Source: Gemmatimonadota bacterium (GTDB lineage Bacteria > Gemmatimonadota > Gemmatimonadetes > Gemmatimonadales > GWC2-71-9). Taken from it: DNA of 64,000 bases. This document shows positions 1-8,484 of the stretch, piece by piece. Under the pieces are notes generated by a model. The model saw nothing but the letters and a program-made list of their open reading frames with translations, was not told the DNA's origin and made no database searches. The stretch is taken from contig JAJCZX010000027.1 of the NCBI GenBank assembly GCA_029262195.1, forward strand, positions 68,677-132,676. Direction: 5' to 3'. Position 1 is the first letter of the stretch. Each line of letters starts with the position of its first letter. A program made the translations under genes and the position numbers.

Positions 1-1263
1 TGGCGAGAACAAAACGGTGGGCGCGTCAAGAGAAGCGGCGCAACTAACTGCGTTTTCCAGATTCTCCGCGACCCGGACGGGTAAAATTCCGACTAAATCA
101 GATCTGATGGCTTCTGCCGATTCCCCAAAGGCCACCAAGCCGACGCAGTCTCCGCCGGTAAGTTGAGGCCCCAGAAGAGAGTAAGACTCACCCTTGTGCC
201 GTCCTCCCATGATGAGAACGTACCTGCCGCCCATTGCCGCTATGGCGACTGAGGTGGAAGAAACGTTGGTCGCCTTTGAATCGTTAATCCACCGGACGTT
301 TCCTACCGTCACGACCTCCATGCGATGTGGAAGTGAGACAGCCTGTTTGATGCTTGTTGCAATTCCGTCCGGTCCCACGCCGATACTTGAACAAACCAGA
401 GCGGCCGCCAGGGCGTTCGAGACATTGTGGTCCCCGAGGAGCCCCAATTCGCTCCGCGGCAAGAGAGTGTGCCCGTCCAGGACGAGCCTGTCACTTGCCC
501 GATCAAACCAGGCTGGCTGCTCATTGGACATCGACCAGAACCGGTCCTTTCCTGGCACATCTCCCTTCAACTCCGCGACCAATGCGTCGTCAGCGCAGGT
601 TATCCAAACTGACTCGTCGCTCGCGTTTTGAAAAAGGCGCTTTTTGTCCGCATAGTACTCTGCCACCCCTGGATACCGATCCAAATGATCAGGGGCAAGG
701 TTGGTGAGCACTCCAACGTCGGCGCGTAGGGCATGGCAGTCGTGCAACTGGAATGATGATGCCTCAACGATAGCCCAGTCGGGGGACCTACCTTCGGAGG
801 CCACCGCGATTAGCGGATCGCCGATGTTACCGGCCACGACCGAGTCCACGCCAGCATCCGCCAGGGTTTCACCAATGAGATGGGTCGTCGTGGTTTTCCC
901 ATTCGTTCCTGTGATCACTACCAGCCGGGTCGCTTCGAGAGCCAGAGCAGCCAGCTCAAGTTCCGCCACGACCTCCACTCCCGCTTCACGGGCGGCAACC
1001 AACGGGGTGGCGTCAGGTGGAATACCGGGCGACACAACGACGAGGGAGGCCGCTTCCAACCGCGAGATATCATGCCCGCCGATATGGGAGTCCACGCCAA
1101 TCTCGCCGAATTCCCGGACGACATCATCGGGAATCGAGGGATTCGAGGCGTCGGAGGCGTACACAGAGAACCCGTTATTCGCCAACCAGCGTGCTGCCGC
1201 AATTCCGGTCCGAGCGAGTCCCAAAACGGCCACTTCGCCTTCACGCCAACGCGGCGGAATCAT
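1..1263 (-). CDS. murD: UDP-N-acetylmuramoyl-L-alanine--D-glutamate ligase, C-terminus cut by window edge
   Basis: Cytoplasmic Mur ligase that adds D-Glu to UDP-MurNAc-L-Ala in peptidoglycan precursor synthesis. The frame is open from ATG at 1263 to the window edge (421 codons). The N-terminus has a Rossmann-like segment (VAVLGLARTGIAAA), then the ATP-binding P-loop GTNGKTTTTH near residue 125. Near the edge the family motif GGRHKGESYSLL appears. MurD is usually about 440-450 residues, so only about the last 25 are missing. The start overlaps the mraY stop by 4 bases (ATGA), so the two are translationally coupled. The order mraY-murD is the standard dcw order. Confidence 0.95.
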   Translation of the reverse strand, partial: MIPPRWREGEVAVLGLARTGIAAARWLANNGFSVYASDASNPSIPDDVVREFGEIGVDSHIGGHDISRLEAASLVVVSPGIPPDATPLVAAREAGVEVVAELELAALALEATRLVVITGTNGKTTTTHLIGETLADAGVDSVVAGNIGDPLIAVASEGRSPDWAIVEASSFQLHDCHALRADVGVLTNLAPDHLDRYPGVAEYYADKKRLFQNASDESVWITCADDALVAELKGDVPGKDRFWSMSNEQPAWFDRASDRLVLDGHTLLPRSELGLLGDHNVSNALAAALVCSSIGVGPDGIATSIKQAVSLPHRMEVVTVGNVRWINDSKATNVSSTSVAIAAMGGRYVLIMGGRHKGESYSLLGPQLTGGDCVGLVAFGESAEAIRSDLVGILPVRVAENLENAVSCAASLDAPTVLFSP

Positions 1264-2360
1264 CTAATCTTCAGAGTGGAGAGGGCGACCAACGCCGCCA
1301 GAATCCCCACGATGTAGAATCGGAACACGACCTTCGACTCTGGCCATCCGACCTTCTCGAAATGATGGTGCAGCGGAGCCATTTTGAACAAACGGTGTTG
1401 ATTCGCGTAATCGCGCCCGTATCTCTTCTTCCGGTATTTGAACACAGTGGTCTGGAGCATCACAGATGCTGTTTCAGCCACAAACACTGCGCCGATCAGC
1501 AACAGTAGAAACTCGGACTTCAACAAGATCGCGATCGTCCCAAAAGCACCACCAAGGGCCATGCTTCCAGTATCCCCCATAAACACCTGAGCAGGGTGTG
1601 CATTGAACCAGAGGAATCCAAGGCAAGCGCCCATCAGAGCGGCGCAGAAAATAGCCAATTCGCCAGCGCCAGGTAAGAAAAACGTATTCAGGTAACTCGA
1701 GATATCTATCCGTCCGTACAGGTAGGCGAAAACTGAAAAAGCCGCGGCCGCGATTACGGACAAACCAGTCGCGAGGCCGTCCAGTCCATCGGTGAGGTTC
1801 ACCGCATTGCTCCAGCCCGTGACGATGAATGTCACGAAAGCGACGTAAAGCGCCGGAGCCATCAGCACAATCGTGTATTTAAAAAACGGAAGACTGGTGG
1901 AACTGGCGGGGAGCGATGTGATTACAGGGTCCCACAGCAGGTAAAGCCCCAGGGCTATGCCAAAGGTCACCTGGCCAGCGAGCTTGTGTTTGGAAACCAA
2001 CCCCTTGGAACTACCCTCGACCACTTTCAAATAGTCGTCCACAAACCCAATCGCACCCATCCACAGGGTGGCGCCCATCGCCACCCACACAAACCTGTTG
2101 CCTATTTGAGCCCAGAGCAGGGTCGGCACAATCGTGCCCAGGATAATGATGATCCCGCCCATCGTCGGAGTCCCACGCTTGGAGTGGTGGCTGGCCGGTC
2201 CATCAGCCCTGATAACCTGACCGATCTTGCCGCGGGCAAGTTGCCTGATGATGAAGGGGCCAACAAAAAACGAAACCATCAACGCTGTCACCATTGCCCC
2301 GGCGGCCCGGAACGAGATGTAGAAGAAGAGATTGAAGGATTCGTGTAATTCGAACAGCAA
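1260..2360 (-). CDS. mraY: Phospho-N-acetylmuramoyl-pentapeptide-transferase
   Basis: Polytopic inner-membrane enzyme that transfers phospho-MurNAc-pentapeptide to undecaprenyl phosphate, giving lipid I. The 366 residues match the family length. Visible signatures are the cytoplasmic loop with HHSKRGTPTMGG near residue 60, the Asp pair in GFVDDYLK, NLTDGLDGLA in the middle, and the C-terminal HHHFEKVGWPE motif. About ten hydrophobic segments are present. It sits 2 bases downstream of murF and overlaps murD by 4 bases, so it is part of one transcript. Confidence 0.98.
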   Translation of the reverse strand: MLFELHESFNLFFYISFRAAGAMVTALMVSFFVGPFIIRQLARGKIGQVIRADGPASHHSKRGTPTMGGIIIILGTIVPTLLWAQIGNRFVWVAMGATLWMGAIGFVDDYLKVVEGSSKGLVSKHKLAGQVTFGIALGLYLLWDPVITSLPASSTSLPFFKYTIVLMAPALYVAFVTFIVTGWSNAVNLTDGLDGLATGLSVIAAAAFSVFAYLYGRIDISSYLNTFFLPGAGELAIFCAALMGACLGFLWFNAHPAQVFMGDTGSMALGGAFGTIAILLKSEFLLLLIGAVFVAETASVMLQTTVFKYRKKRYGRDYANQHRLFKMAPLHHHFEKVGWPESKVVFRFYIVGILAALVALSTLKIR

Positions 2361-2362
2361 TG

Positions 2363-3688
2363 TCAGTTTCCCATTTTCAGATACTCAAGGACTTTTTCCA
2401 ACCGGACACCCCGTGACCCTTTGAGGAGGACGAGATCATCGTCAGAAATGATCTCACTCACCCGACACCCCGCCTCGTCAGCGTCTTCAGCTAATATAAG
2501 GTGCCCTCCAAACGAGGCGTTTCTGGCGGCTTTCGCGAACTCCCCGACTGCGACCAACACTGAGGGCTCAATCGCTATTGCCTCCGCCAGGCCGTCGGAG
2601 TGGGCCCGCTGGCTGTTATCGCCCAACTCAAGCATGGATCCGAGAATCAGAACCAGACGCCGCTCTCCCCGAATGGCGCGAACCGTTCTCAAGGCCGCCG
2701 ACAGGGATGCAGGATTCGCGTTGTAAGCATCGTTCACGACCTCGACAGAGCCACACTTCAACATCTCGGTGCGCCCACCCGGCAACACCAGATGCTCCAT
2801 CCGTTGAGCTACTGCGGCGAGATCGAGTCCGAAATGTTGGCTTGCTGCGAGAGCGAACATGGCGTTTTCAGCCTGATGCATCCCATAGACCGGAAGCTCT
2901 ACCGTGACACCACCAAACTCTATGACCGGTCGGCCCTCTACCAAATCGCATCGGTCGGGCACCACATCCGCGTCTTTGAGTCCGACTGTGACGACCCTGG
3001 CAGCGTCCTTGACTGCGGCGGAAAGACCCCTCGGATTTACACCCACCATCGCAACAGGCACATCGCGCGTAAGGGCAACCTTTTCTGTCACCACCCCGTC
3101 AAGGGAACCGAAGCCCGAGATGTGTGCGGCCGAGACGTTGGTAACAATGGCGAGGTCGGGCTCCACGACATCGCGAAGCTTTGCGACCTCTCCGGGCTCG
3201 CTTGCTCCGACCTCAACAACGAGCGCCTCGGTGCCGGGCGGAGCCGCTAAGATCGTAAGCGGCACCCCGACCAGGTTGTTGTTGTTCCCCGACGTTGCAT
3301 GGACCGTCCATTTCGACGCCAGGGCTGCGGCCACAATTTCTTTTGTAGAGGTCTTTCCGTTGGATCCGGTAATCGCGACAACCGGGCCCCCAAAAGCTCG
3401 CCGAGCGTACCGGGCGAGGCGACCGTAGGCATCCCTCGTGTCTGCGACATGAACCAGATGCAACCCTTCAACTTCCGCAGTCCCTTCGGCGACAACGGCA
3501 ACAGTGGCGCCTTTTTCTGCCGCAGTTCCAAGAAAATTATGTCCGTCAAAGCGTTTACCACCCAGCGCTACGAAAACCGCCCCCGGACTCAACAATCTGG
3601 TATCCGTAACGATAGAAGAACAAATTCGCCCTTCGGGTATCGCAACACCGAGCGCCTCCGACACCTTCTCGCTGGTCCAGCCAATCAC
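2363..3688 (-). CDS. murF: UDP-MurNAc-tripeptide--D-Ala-D-Ala ligase
   Basis: Mur ligase that attaches D-Ala-D-Ala to the UDP-MurNAc-tripeptide, the last cytoplasmic precursor step. It has 441 residues. The N-terminal substrate domain contains DTRLLSPGAVFVAL and GKRFDGHNF. The central P-loop is GSNGKTSTKE near residue 107, followed by NNNNLVGVPLT, a MurF signature. Later VNDAYNANPASL and LGSMLELG are typical of the C-terminal domain. The ATG overlaps the murE stop by 4 bases. Confidence 0.97.
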   Translation of the reverse strand: MIGWTSEKVSEALGVAIPEGRICSSIVTDTRLLSPGAVFVALGGKRFDGHNFLGTAAEKGATVAVVAEGTAEVEGLHLVHVADTRDAYGRLARYARRAFGGPVVAITGSNGKTSTKEIVAAALASKWTVHATSGNNNNLVGVPLTILAAPPGTEALVVEVGASEPGEVAKLRDVVEPDLAIVTNVSAAHISGFGSLDGVVTEKVALTRDVPVAMVGVNPRGLSAAVKDAARVVTVGLKDADVVPDRCDLVEGRPVIEFGGVTVELPVYGMHQAENAMFALAASQHFGLDLAAVAQRMEHLVLPGGRTEMLKCGSVEVVNDAYNANPASLSAALRTVRAIRGERRLVLILGSMLELGDNSQRAHSDGLAEAIAIEPSVLVAVGEFAKAARNASFGGHLILAEDADEAGCRVSEIISDDDLVLLKGSRGVRLEKVLEYLKMGN

Positions 3689-5139
3689 TTTGTCAGCGCC
3701 CCCACCACGACTTCCCTCTCGTCGAAGAATTCTTTTCGAGTGCCGAAGATCTGATATGTCTCGTGACCCTTGCCGGCCAGAAGCAAGGTGTCTCCGGGGA
3801 CAAGCATGGAGATCGCTGTTTCGATCGCTTCGGCACGATCATCAATTTTCACATACGCCCGCCCGGCCAACCCGGGTTCCATGTCGCCGAAAATTCGTTC
3901 GGGGTCTTCGGTCCGGGGATTGTCTGTAGTAATAAAGACCATGTCGGATAGCAGGCCAGCCATCTCTGCGAGCACCGGTCGCTTCTTACGATCCCGGTCT
4001 CCCCCGCAACCGAAAAGAATCATCAACCTCCCGGCAGTCGCCGCCCGGAGCGTCTTGAGAACGCGTTCGAAAGCATCGGGCGTATGTGCGTAGTCGCGCA
4101 GAACTACATAGTCACCCGAATGCAAAATCTCCATGCGGCCGGGGACCTGGGGAACCGTCAACAACCTGCCCCTGATCTGTTCCGCAGTGCGGCCCAACAC
4201 ATGAGCACTGGCGGACGCAGCCAGAGCATTGGAAACATTGAATTCGCCGAGTAGCGGAAGAATTACCGGCGTGAGCTTACCATCGATCTCAAGGTCAAAC
4301 CTGGTCCCTGACATAGTGAATTCAGGCGCCTCCGCACGAACCATGGCCCCACGATCGGTGCCGAACGTAACGCTATCAGGCTGCTCCGACCGGAGTTGCT
4401 TCCAGGCAGTTGAATCCAGATTCAAAACGATTCGACCTCCCGGCTTCAGGTGGTCAACCAACTTGAGCTTGGCCTCGAGATAGTCGATGAGGTCGCGGTG
4501 GTAGTCGAGGTGCTCGTGCGTAAGGTTGGTAAAGACAACCAGATCAAACCCGATCCCAACAACTCGTGACTGAGACAGCGAATGCGACGAAACTTCCATC
4601 GCAACTGTCCTAACTCCCTTTTGGACTAAGTCGGCCAGCGTCCGCTGCAGCTGGATGGGACCCGGAGTTGTTAACGCCGGCATATCCAACTCCTTCCCCA
4701 AACCGTCTACCCCACCGAGAGTCCCCAGAACAGCCACATCGCCCGAAGAGTTCAGCAAATGTCGGATCAAAGAAACTGTCGTTGTCTTTCCGTTGGTCCC
4801 GGTAACGCCGATCATCGTCAACGCTTCGCCCGGGTTCCCCATCCACTCAGCCGCAGCCAGCGCCACAGCAACACGAGAGTCAGTCACCACGATTTGTGGG
4901 ATATCGACCGACACTCTTCTCTGAACGATGGCAACTGCTGCACCTTTTTCAAACGCCGGGCCCACAAAGTCGTGCCCATCGGCCGCCACACCGTCGACCG
5001 CCACAAAAAGGCAACCGGGAACTGCCTCCCTGGAATCGTCGGTTATCGAATCCACCGACGATGGGAGCCCTTCTGGTAACTCCGACAGTAAGCCCGCCGC
5101 CTTCAGACGATCGGTTATCAAAGCCAGGACTTGGGTCAT
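3685..5139 (-). CDS. murE: UDP-N-acetylmuramoyl-tripeptide synthetase
   Basis: Mur ligase that adds the third peptide residue, meso-diaminopimelate or L-lysine, to UDP-MurNAc-L-Ala-D-Glu. It has 484 residues. DSREAVPGCLFVAV lies in the N-terminal domain, the P-loop GTNGKTTTV near residue 115, and NLTHEHLDYH after it. The C-terminal domain contains TTDNPRTEDP. The DNPR motif is associated with meso-DAP-adding enzymes, so meso-DAP is the likely substrate (inference). The start overlaps the upstream penicillin-binding protein stop by 4 bases, and the stop overlaps murF. Confidence 0.97.
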   Translation of the reverse strand: MTQVLALITDRLKAAGLLSELPEGLPSSVDSITDDSREAVPGCLFVAVDGVAADGHDFVGPAFEKGAAVAIVQRRVSVDIPQIVVTDSRVAVALAAAEWMGNPGEALTMIGVTGTNGKTTTVSLIRHLLNSSGDVAVLGTLGGVDGLGKELDMPALTTPGPIQLQRTLADLVQKGVRTVAMEVSSHSLSQSRVVGIGFDLVVFTNLTHEHLDYHRDLIDYLEAKLKLVDHLKPGGRIVLNLDSTAWKQLRSEQPDSVTFGTDRGAMVRAEAPEFTMSGTRFDLEIDGKLTPVILPLLGEFNVSNALAASASAHVLGRTAEQIRGRLLTVPQVPGRMEILHSGDYVVLRDYAHTPDAFERVLKTLRAATAGRLMILFGCGGDRDRKKRPVLAEMAGLLSDMVFITTDNPRTEDPERIFGDMEPGLAGRAYVKIDDRAEAIETAISMLVPGDTLLLAGKGHETYQIFGTRKEFFDEREVVVGALTK

Positions 5140-7082
5140 TCCCCGGTCTCAGCGTGTAAAACGACCGACTCACCCTGCATGAGGGAGTCGCCAACAGCAG
5201 GCACCGTAAAAACCACCAAACCCCAACCCTCCAACCGCACAGCAAAGCCCATCCCATGGAGATGTGCTGCGGCTTCCCTCATCGATTGACCCACAAGGTC
5301 CGGAATAACTCTCATCACCTTCTCGGTCTCAACAGCGATCAGGGGAAGGTTCACCACGTCGGGCGGTTGACCGGATTCAAGGAGTCCACGAGGTCTGACT
5401 GTATCACCATTTCTAGAGAGGCTGGTGCGATCCAAGGTGCTGGTCTGCGCGGCCAACACGCGTTCCAGCACCGAGCGGGTAACCGGCGCCGCGGTCTGTC
5501 CCCCGTACGTTCCAGTCGGGTCCGTCATTTTCACAACCATAACGATCTGGGGATCATCGGCTGGAAACAAAGAGGCAAAACTCGCGTTATAAGCACCCGT
5601 TACGTAGCTGCCATCCTCCCCAACTCGTCGAGTTGTCCCTGTTTTGCCCGCCACCTCGTAGCTGGCCAGAGCTGCGGGAGAACCTCGGTAGACAACACCG
5701 CGCAACATCTGCCGGAGAATCTCAGCGGTCTCCGATGAAACAGCTTGCCTAACGGGCTCGGGCGCGTGCGTCCACGTAACTTCACCGCCAGCAGTTCGAA
5801 TAGTTTTTATCAAGGTAGGCCGCAGCAGTAATCCGTCGTTGGCAATGGCACTATAGGCAGATGCAATCTGAAGCGGAGTCGCGGAAAATTCATATCCCAT
5901 CGCGATGCTGGCACTACTAAAGCCGCTCCATTCGCGAGGCAGTCTCAAGATCCCTCTTGATTCGGATGGGAACTCAAGCCCCGTAGGTGTCCCAAAGCCA
6001 AAGTTGCGAAGCATCTGGTATTGTTGATTCGCCTCCAGCTTCCGCGTGAACTTGATAATGCCGATGTTAGACGAATTTTCGATCACATCAGCCAGAGTCG
6101 CCCATTCAACTTCATGAACGTCGCTGACCGTTCGACCTCCAAACTCATACGTCCCTTCCTCACCCCAGACCGAATCGGTAAGAGACACCAAACCGTGCTC
6201 AAGCAGGGCGGCTGCAGCAAAGAGCTTCGCCGTTGAGCCAGGTTCGTAGGGATGGGTGAGAGCGGTTAGACCCGGCGTGCCAGCAGAATCGGTAGACGCC
6301 AGCGCCAGGATTTCCCCTGTGTGCGGATTCATCACCACCACGTCCCCGCCGATAGCTTCGTATTCGGCCACAGCTTCAACCAGAGCTGCCTCGACTATTT
6401 CCTGCAACTCCGCATCAATAGTGAGGAACACATCCATTCCCGGACTGGGAAAGGCATCCAGGCGACCGGGAGATTGGAAACGTCGGCCCCGTTGGTCACG
6501 CAACACAACCGCGCTACCCGGTACGCCCGTGAGTATCGAATCCAACATCCTCTCCACACCCGACGCGGGATTACCGCCGAAAGGGGACCGCCCGAGCAAC
6601 ACACGCGCAAGATCCGGGTCCGGGTAGAACCTCGACAGCTCGCCTTCAGGGTGAACCCCGGGGATCTCCCTGATCGGTTGGACCTGAATTGTTTTGAAAG
6701 GTCCGTGGAAATAAGCGTATTGCGGTAACGCCAATCGGGAACGCAACCCAGCTAATTCCAATCCAAGGTTTTCTGCCAGCCTCCTGATATCTTCGTCTAT
6801 GTCGGCCTGACTGCGACCGTTCGAGGTATCAGATATTTCGTTCGGAGCGATACCGAGGTGGAAGTTCTCCTCCGTCAGGGCTAGCGGCACGCCGTTGCGG
6901 TCGTAGATGCCCCCGCGGGAAGCCGGAAGCTCGATCCTTTCCGTGCGTTGAGCCCGGGCCGACTCAGTGTACTTGTCGCCCCGTACCACCTGCAGTTGAG
7001 CCGAACGACCCCATACCAACAGGAAGCCCAACCCCAACGCAACGTGAACCGCCGAAATCCTAACCTGTGTTTTCTCAACCAT
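5136..7082 (-). CDS. ftsI: Class B penicillin-binding protein (FtsI/SpoVD type) with C-terminal PASTA domain
   Basis: Peptidoglycan transpeptidase acting outside the inner membrane, probably the septal enzyme by its dcw position. It has 648 residues: one N-terminal membrane anchor (residues 11-25), a PBP dimerisation domain with RGGIYDRNG, and a transpeptidase domain. The active-site motifs are SxxK at S283-K286 (STAK), SSN at 337-339 and KTGT at 480-483. The last 60 or so residues (VIPDLVGQSMREA onward) form a PASTA domain, known for binding muropeptides or beta-lactams. It starts one base after the ftsL-like stop. Confidence 0.94.
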   Translation of the reverse strand: MVEKTQVRISAVHVALGLGFLLVWGRSAQLQVVRGDKYTESARAQRTERIELPASRGGIYDRNGVPLALTEENFHLGIAPNEISDTSNGRSQADIDEDIRRLAENLGLELAGLRSRLALPQYAYFHGPFKTIQVQPIREIPGVHPEGELSRFYPDPDLARVLLGRSPFGGNPASGVERMLDSILTGVPGSAVVLRDQRGRRFQSPGRLDAFPSPGMDVFLTIDAELQEIVEAALVEAVAEYEAIGGDVVVMNPHTGEILALASTDSAGTPGLTALTHPYEPGSTAKLFAAAALLEHGLVSLTDSVWGEEGTYEFGGRTVSDVHEVEWATLADVIENSSNIGIIKFTRKLEANQQYQMLRNFGFGTPTGLEFPSESRGILRLPREWSGFSSASIAMGYEFSATPLQIASAYSAIANDGLLLRPTLIKTIRTAGGEVTWTHAPEPVRQAVSSETAEILRQMLRGVVYRGSPAALASYEVAGKTGTTRRVGEDGSYVTGAYNASFASLFPADDPQIVMVVKMTDPTGTYGGQTAAPVTRSVLERVLAAQTSTLDRTSLSRNGDTVRPRGLLESGQPPDVVNLPLIAVETEKVMRVIPDLVGQSMREAAAHLHGMGFAVRLEGWGLVVFTVPAVGDSLMQGESVVLHAETGE

Positions 7083-7083
7083 C

Positions 7084-7365
7084 CTATCGGGGCCCGGTCG
7101 GTAAATCGAGAAATATTATTTCACTGTCGACAGGAAACCTCAACCCGATCCCTTCAGCCCGGGGTCCTATGGACGTTCGGCCGAGCGCTGCTCTGATGCG
7201 AGCCAGTTGGACCGCTCGTTCCGCCTCAAGACCGATGCGGACAACTTTGAGTGAATCGTTGTTGCCGGCAACTCCGAGAGCCGAAGTTTGGCGCTGTACC
7301 ACGGTAGCCATAGTGCCCAGCACAAACACGAGCCATAATCCGACCCAGTATCTTCCTTTTCTCAT
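7084..7365 (-). CDS. FtsL-like bitopic cell division protein
   Basis: A 93-residue protein with a short basic N-terminus (MRKGRYW), one membrane span (residues 7-23) and a short extracytoplasmic region. It lies exactly where ftsL sits, between rsmH and the penicillin-binding protein, and its ATG overlaps the rsmH stop by 4 bases. FtsL forms the FtsB-FtsL-FtsQ complex that activates septal peptidoglycan synthesis. FtsL sequences diverge strongly, and this one shows only a weak heptad pattern (LKVVRIGLEAERAVQLARI). The call rests on size, topology and synteny rather than sequence identity. Confidence 0.7.
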   Translation of the reverse strand: MRKGRYWVGLWLVFVLGTMATVVQRQTSALGVAGNNDSLKVVRIGLEAERAVQLARIRAALGRTSIGPRAEGIGLRFPVDSEIIFLDLPTGPR

Positions 7366-8270
7366 TTGTCGCGTTTGCGAAACCCCCTCAACTTGGCGCT
7401 CCGGGCTCTCGGGTTTACCTCACACTCCTCCGGGGAGGCCGTGACCGGCTTCCTGGTGATTCGTTCTCCGAGTGCCTCTCCCCGGCAGCTACAAATCGGA
7501 ATAGTTGGTGGACAAACACACCTGCTGGCCCACTCGGCAAAAGTGTGCTTCACGATCCGGTCTTCGCCACTGTGATAACTAATCACGGCCAGTATACCAC
7601 CCGGCTGCAGAGCCTCCAATAGCCTGGGCAGTGATTCGGCGAGTTGAAAAAGCTCCGAATTCACCTCGATTCTCACAGCCTGAAAAAGTCGAGCAAATTC
7701 AGGCGGACCGGAACGGGGCCCCAACGTGGCTCGTATAGCTCCTACAAGGTCGTCGGACGTTTTGAATGCAGCGCGCGCCCTGCGTCGAACCACCGTTCGA
7801 GCCAGCGCTCTGGCCTTGCGTTCATCACCGTAGTCACGAAAGACTCGTTCCAGGTCAGACTCGGCGTAAGAATTTAACACAGTCGATGCATCAAGCTCAG
7901 CCGTTTCATCCATACGCATGTCCAGCCGAACCTTTTCGCGGAAAGAAAAGCCTCGTTCATCAGAATCCAGATGCCACGACGAAACGCCAAGGTCCATCAA
8001 AACGAAGTCCGGGCCAAAGTGAGAGATCTGCTCCATTGCACCCGGAGAGTCAAAGGTACCCTGGTAGAGTTCGGCCGAGTCTCCAAGTCGCTGACGAGCG
8101 ACCTCCAGCGCGTCGCGATCACGATCAATACCCAGAACGGACACCCCCATACCCGTGAAAGCCGCAGCGTGTCCACCACCGCCGACAGTGCAGTCAACCA
8201 CGCAACTCTTGTCTTGCGCCATTGAGCATATCTCTTTCAAAAGTACGGGGGCGTGCTCGAAATCGGACAT
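7362..8270 (-). CDS. rsmH: 16S rRNA (cytosine(1402)-N(4))-methyltransferase
   Basis: SAM-dependent methyltransferase for C1402 of 16S rRNA in the ribosomal P site (formerly MraW). It has 302 residues, the family length. The N-terminal HAPVLLKE is followed by SAM motif I, VDCTVGGGGHA, then GIDRDRDAL and LMDLGVSSWHLD. The C-terminal part has ISYHSGEDRIVK and RARSAKLR, also family signatures. It is the first gene of the dcw cluster here. mraZ, which usually precedes it, is absent, and a terminator hairpin lies just upstream. Confidence 0.97.
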   Translation of the reverse strand: MSDFEHAPVLLKEICSMAQDKSCVVDCTVGGGGHAAAFTGMGVSVLGIDRDRDALEVARQRLGDSAELYQGTFDSPGAMEQISHFGPDFVLMDLGVSSWHLDSDERGFSFREKVRLDMRMDETAELDASTVLNSYAESDLERVFRDYGDERKARALARTVVRRRARAAFKTSDDLVGAIRATLGPRSGPPEFARLFQAVRIEVNSELFQLAESLPRLLEALQPGGILAVISYHSGEDRIVKHTFAEWASRCVCPPTIPICSCRGEALGERITRKPVTASPEECEVNPRARSAKLRGFRKRDK

Positions 8271-8306
8271 TCTATAAGGTAATGCCTACCATGTCGGGGG
8301 ACTAAA

Positions 8307-8346
8307 CAAAAAAACGCCCCACCACAAAATGTGATGGAGCGTTTTT
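8307..8346 (-). terminator. Rho-independent terminator downstream of tRNA-Asp
   Basis: Read on the minus strand, AACGCTCCATCACA pairs with TGTGGTGGGGCGTT across a TTT loop: 14 base pairs with two G-U pairs, followed by a run of seven T. It lies just after tRNA-Asp and about 37 bases before the rsmH start. It should end the tRNA transcript and separate it from the dcw cluster. Confidence 0.85.
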
Positions 8347-8363
8347 CCGTTCAATCCAACATA

Positions 8364-8437
8364 CGGGGCTGACGGGGATCGAACCCGCGACCTCCGGTGT
8401 GACAGACCGGCACTCTAACCAGCTGAGCTACAACCCC
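8364..8437 (-). tRNA. tRNA-Asp(GTC)
   Basis: On the minus strand a full cloverleaf can be drawn. Acceptor GGGGTTG pairs with CAGCCCC, with discriminator G. The D arm is GCTCAGCTGGTTAGAGT. The anticodon stem CCGGT/ACCGG encloses the loop CTGTCAC, giving anticodon GTC (Asp). The T arm contains GGTTCGATCC. CCA is not encoded. Confidence 0.96.
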
Positions 8438-8484
8438 TAAAAGAGCAGCGCAATCTATGCGCAAGCTCTCAGCTATTCAAGGTG

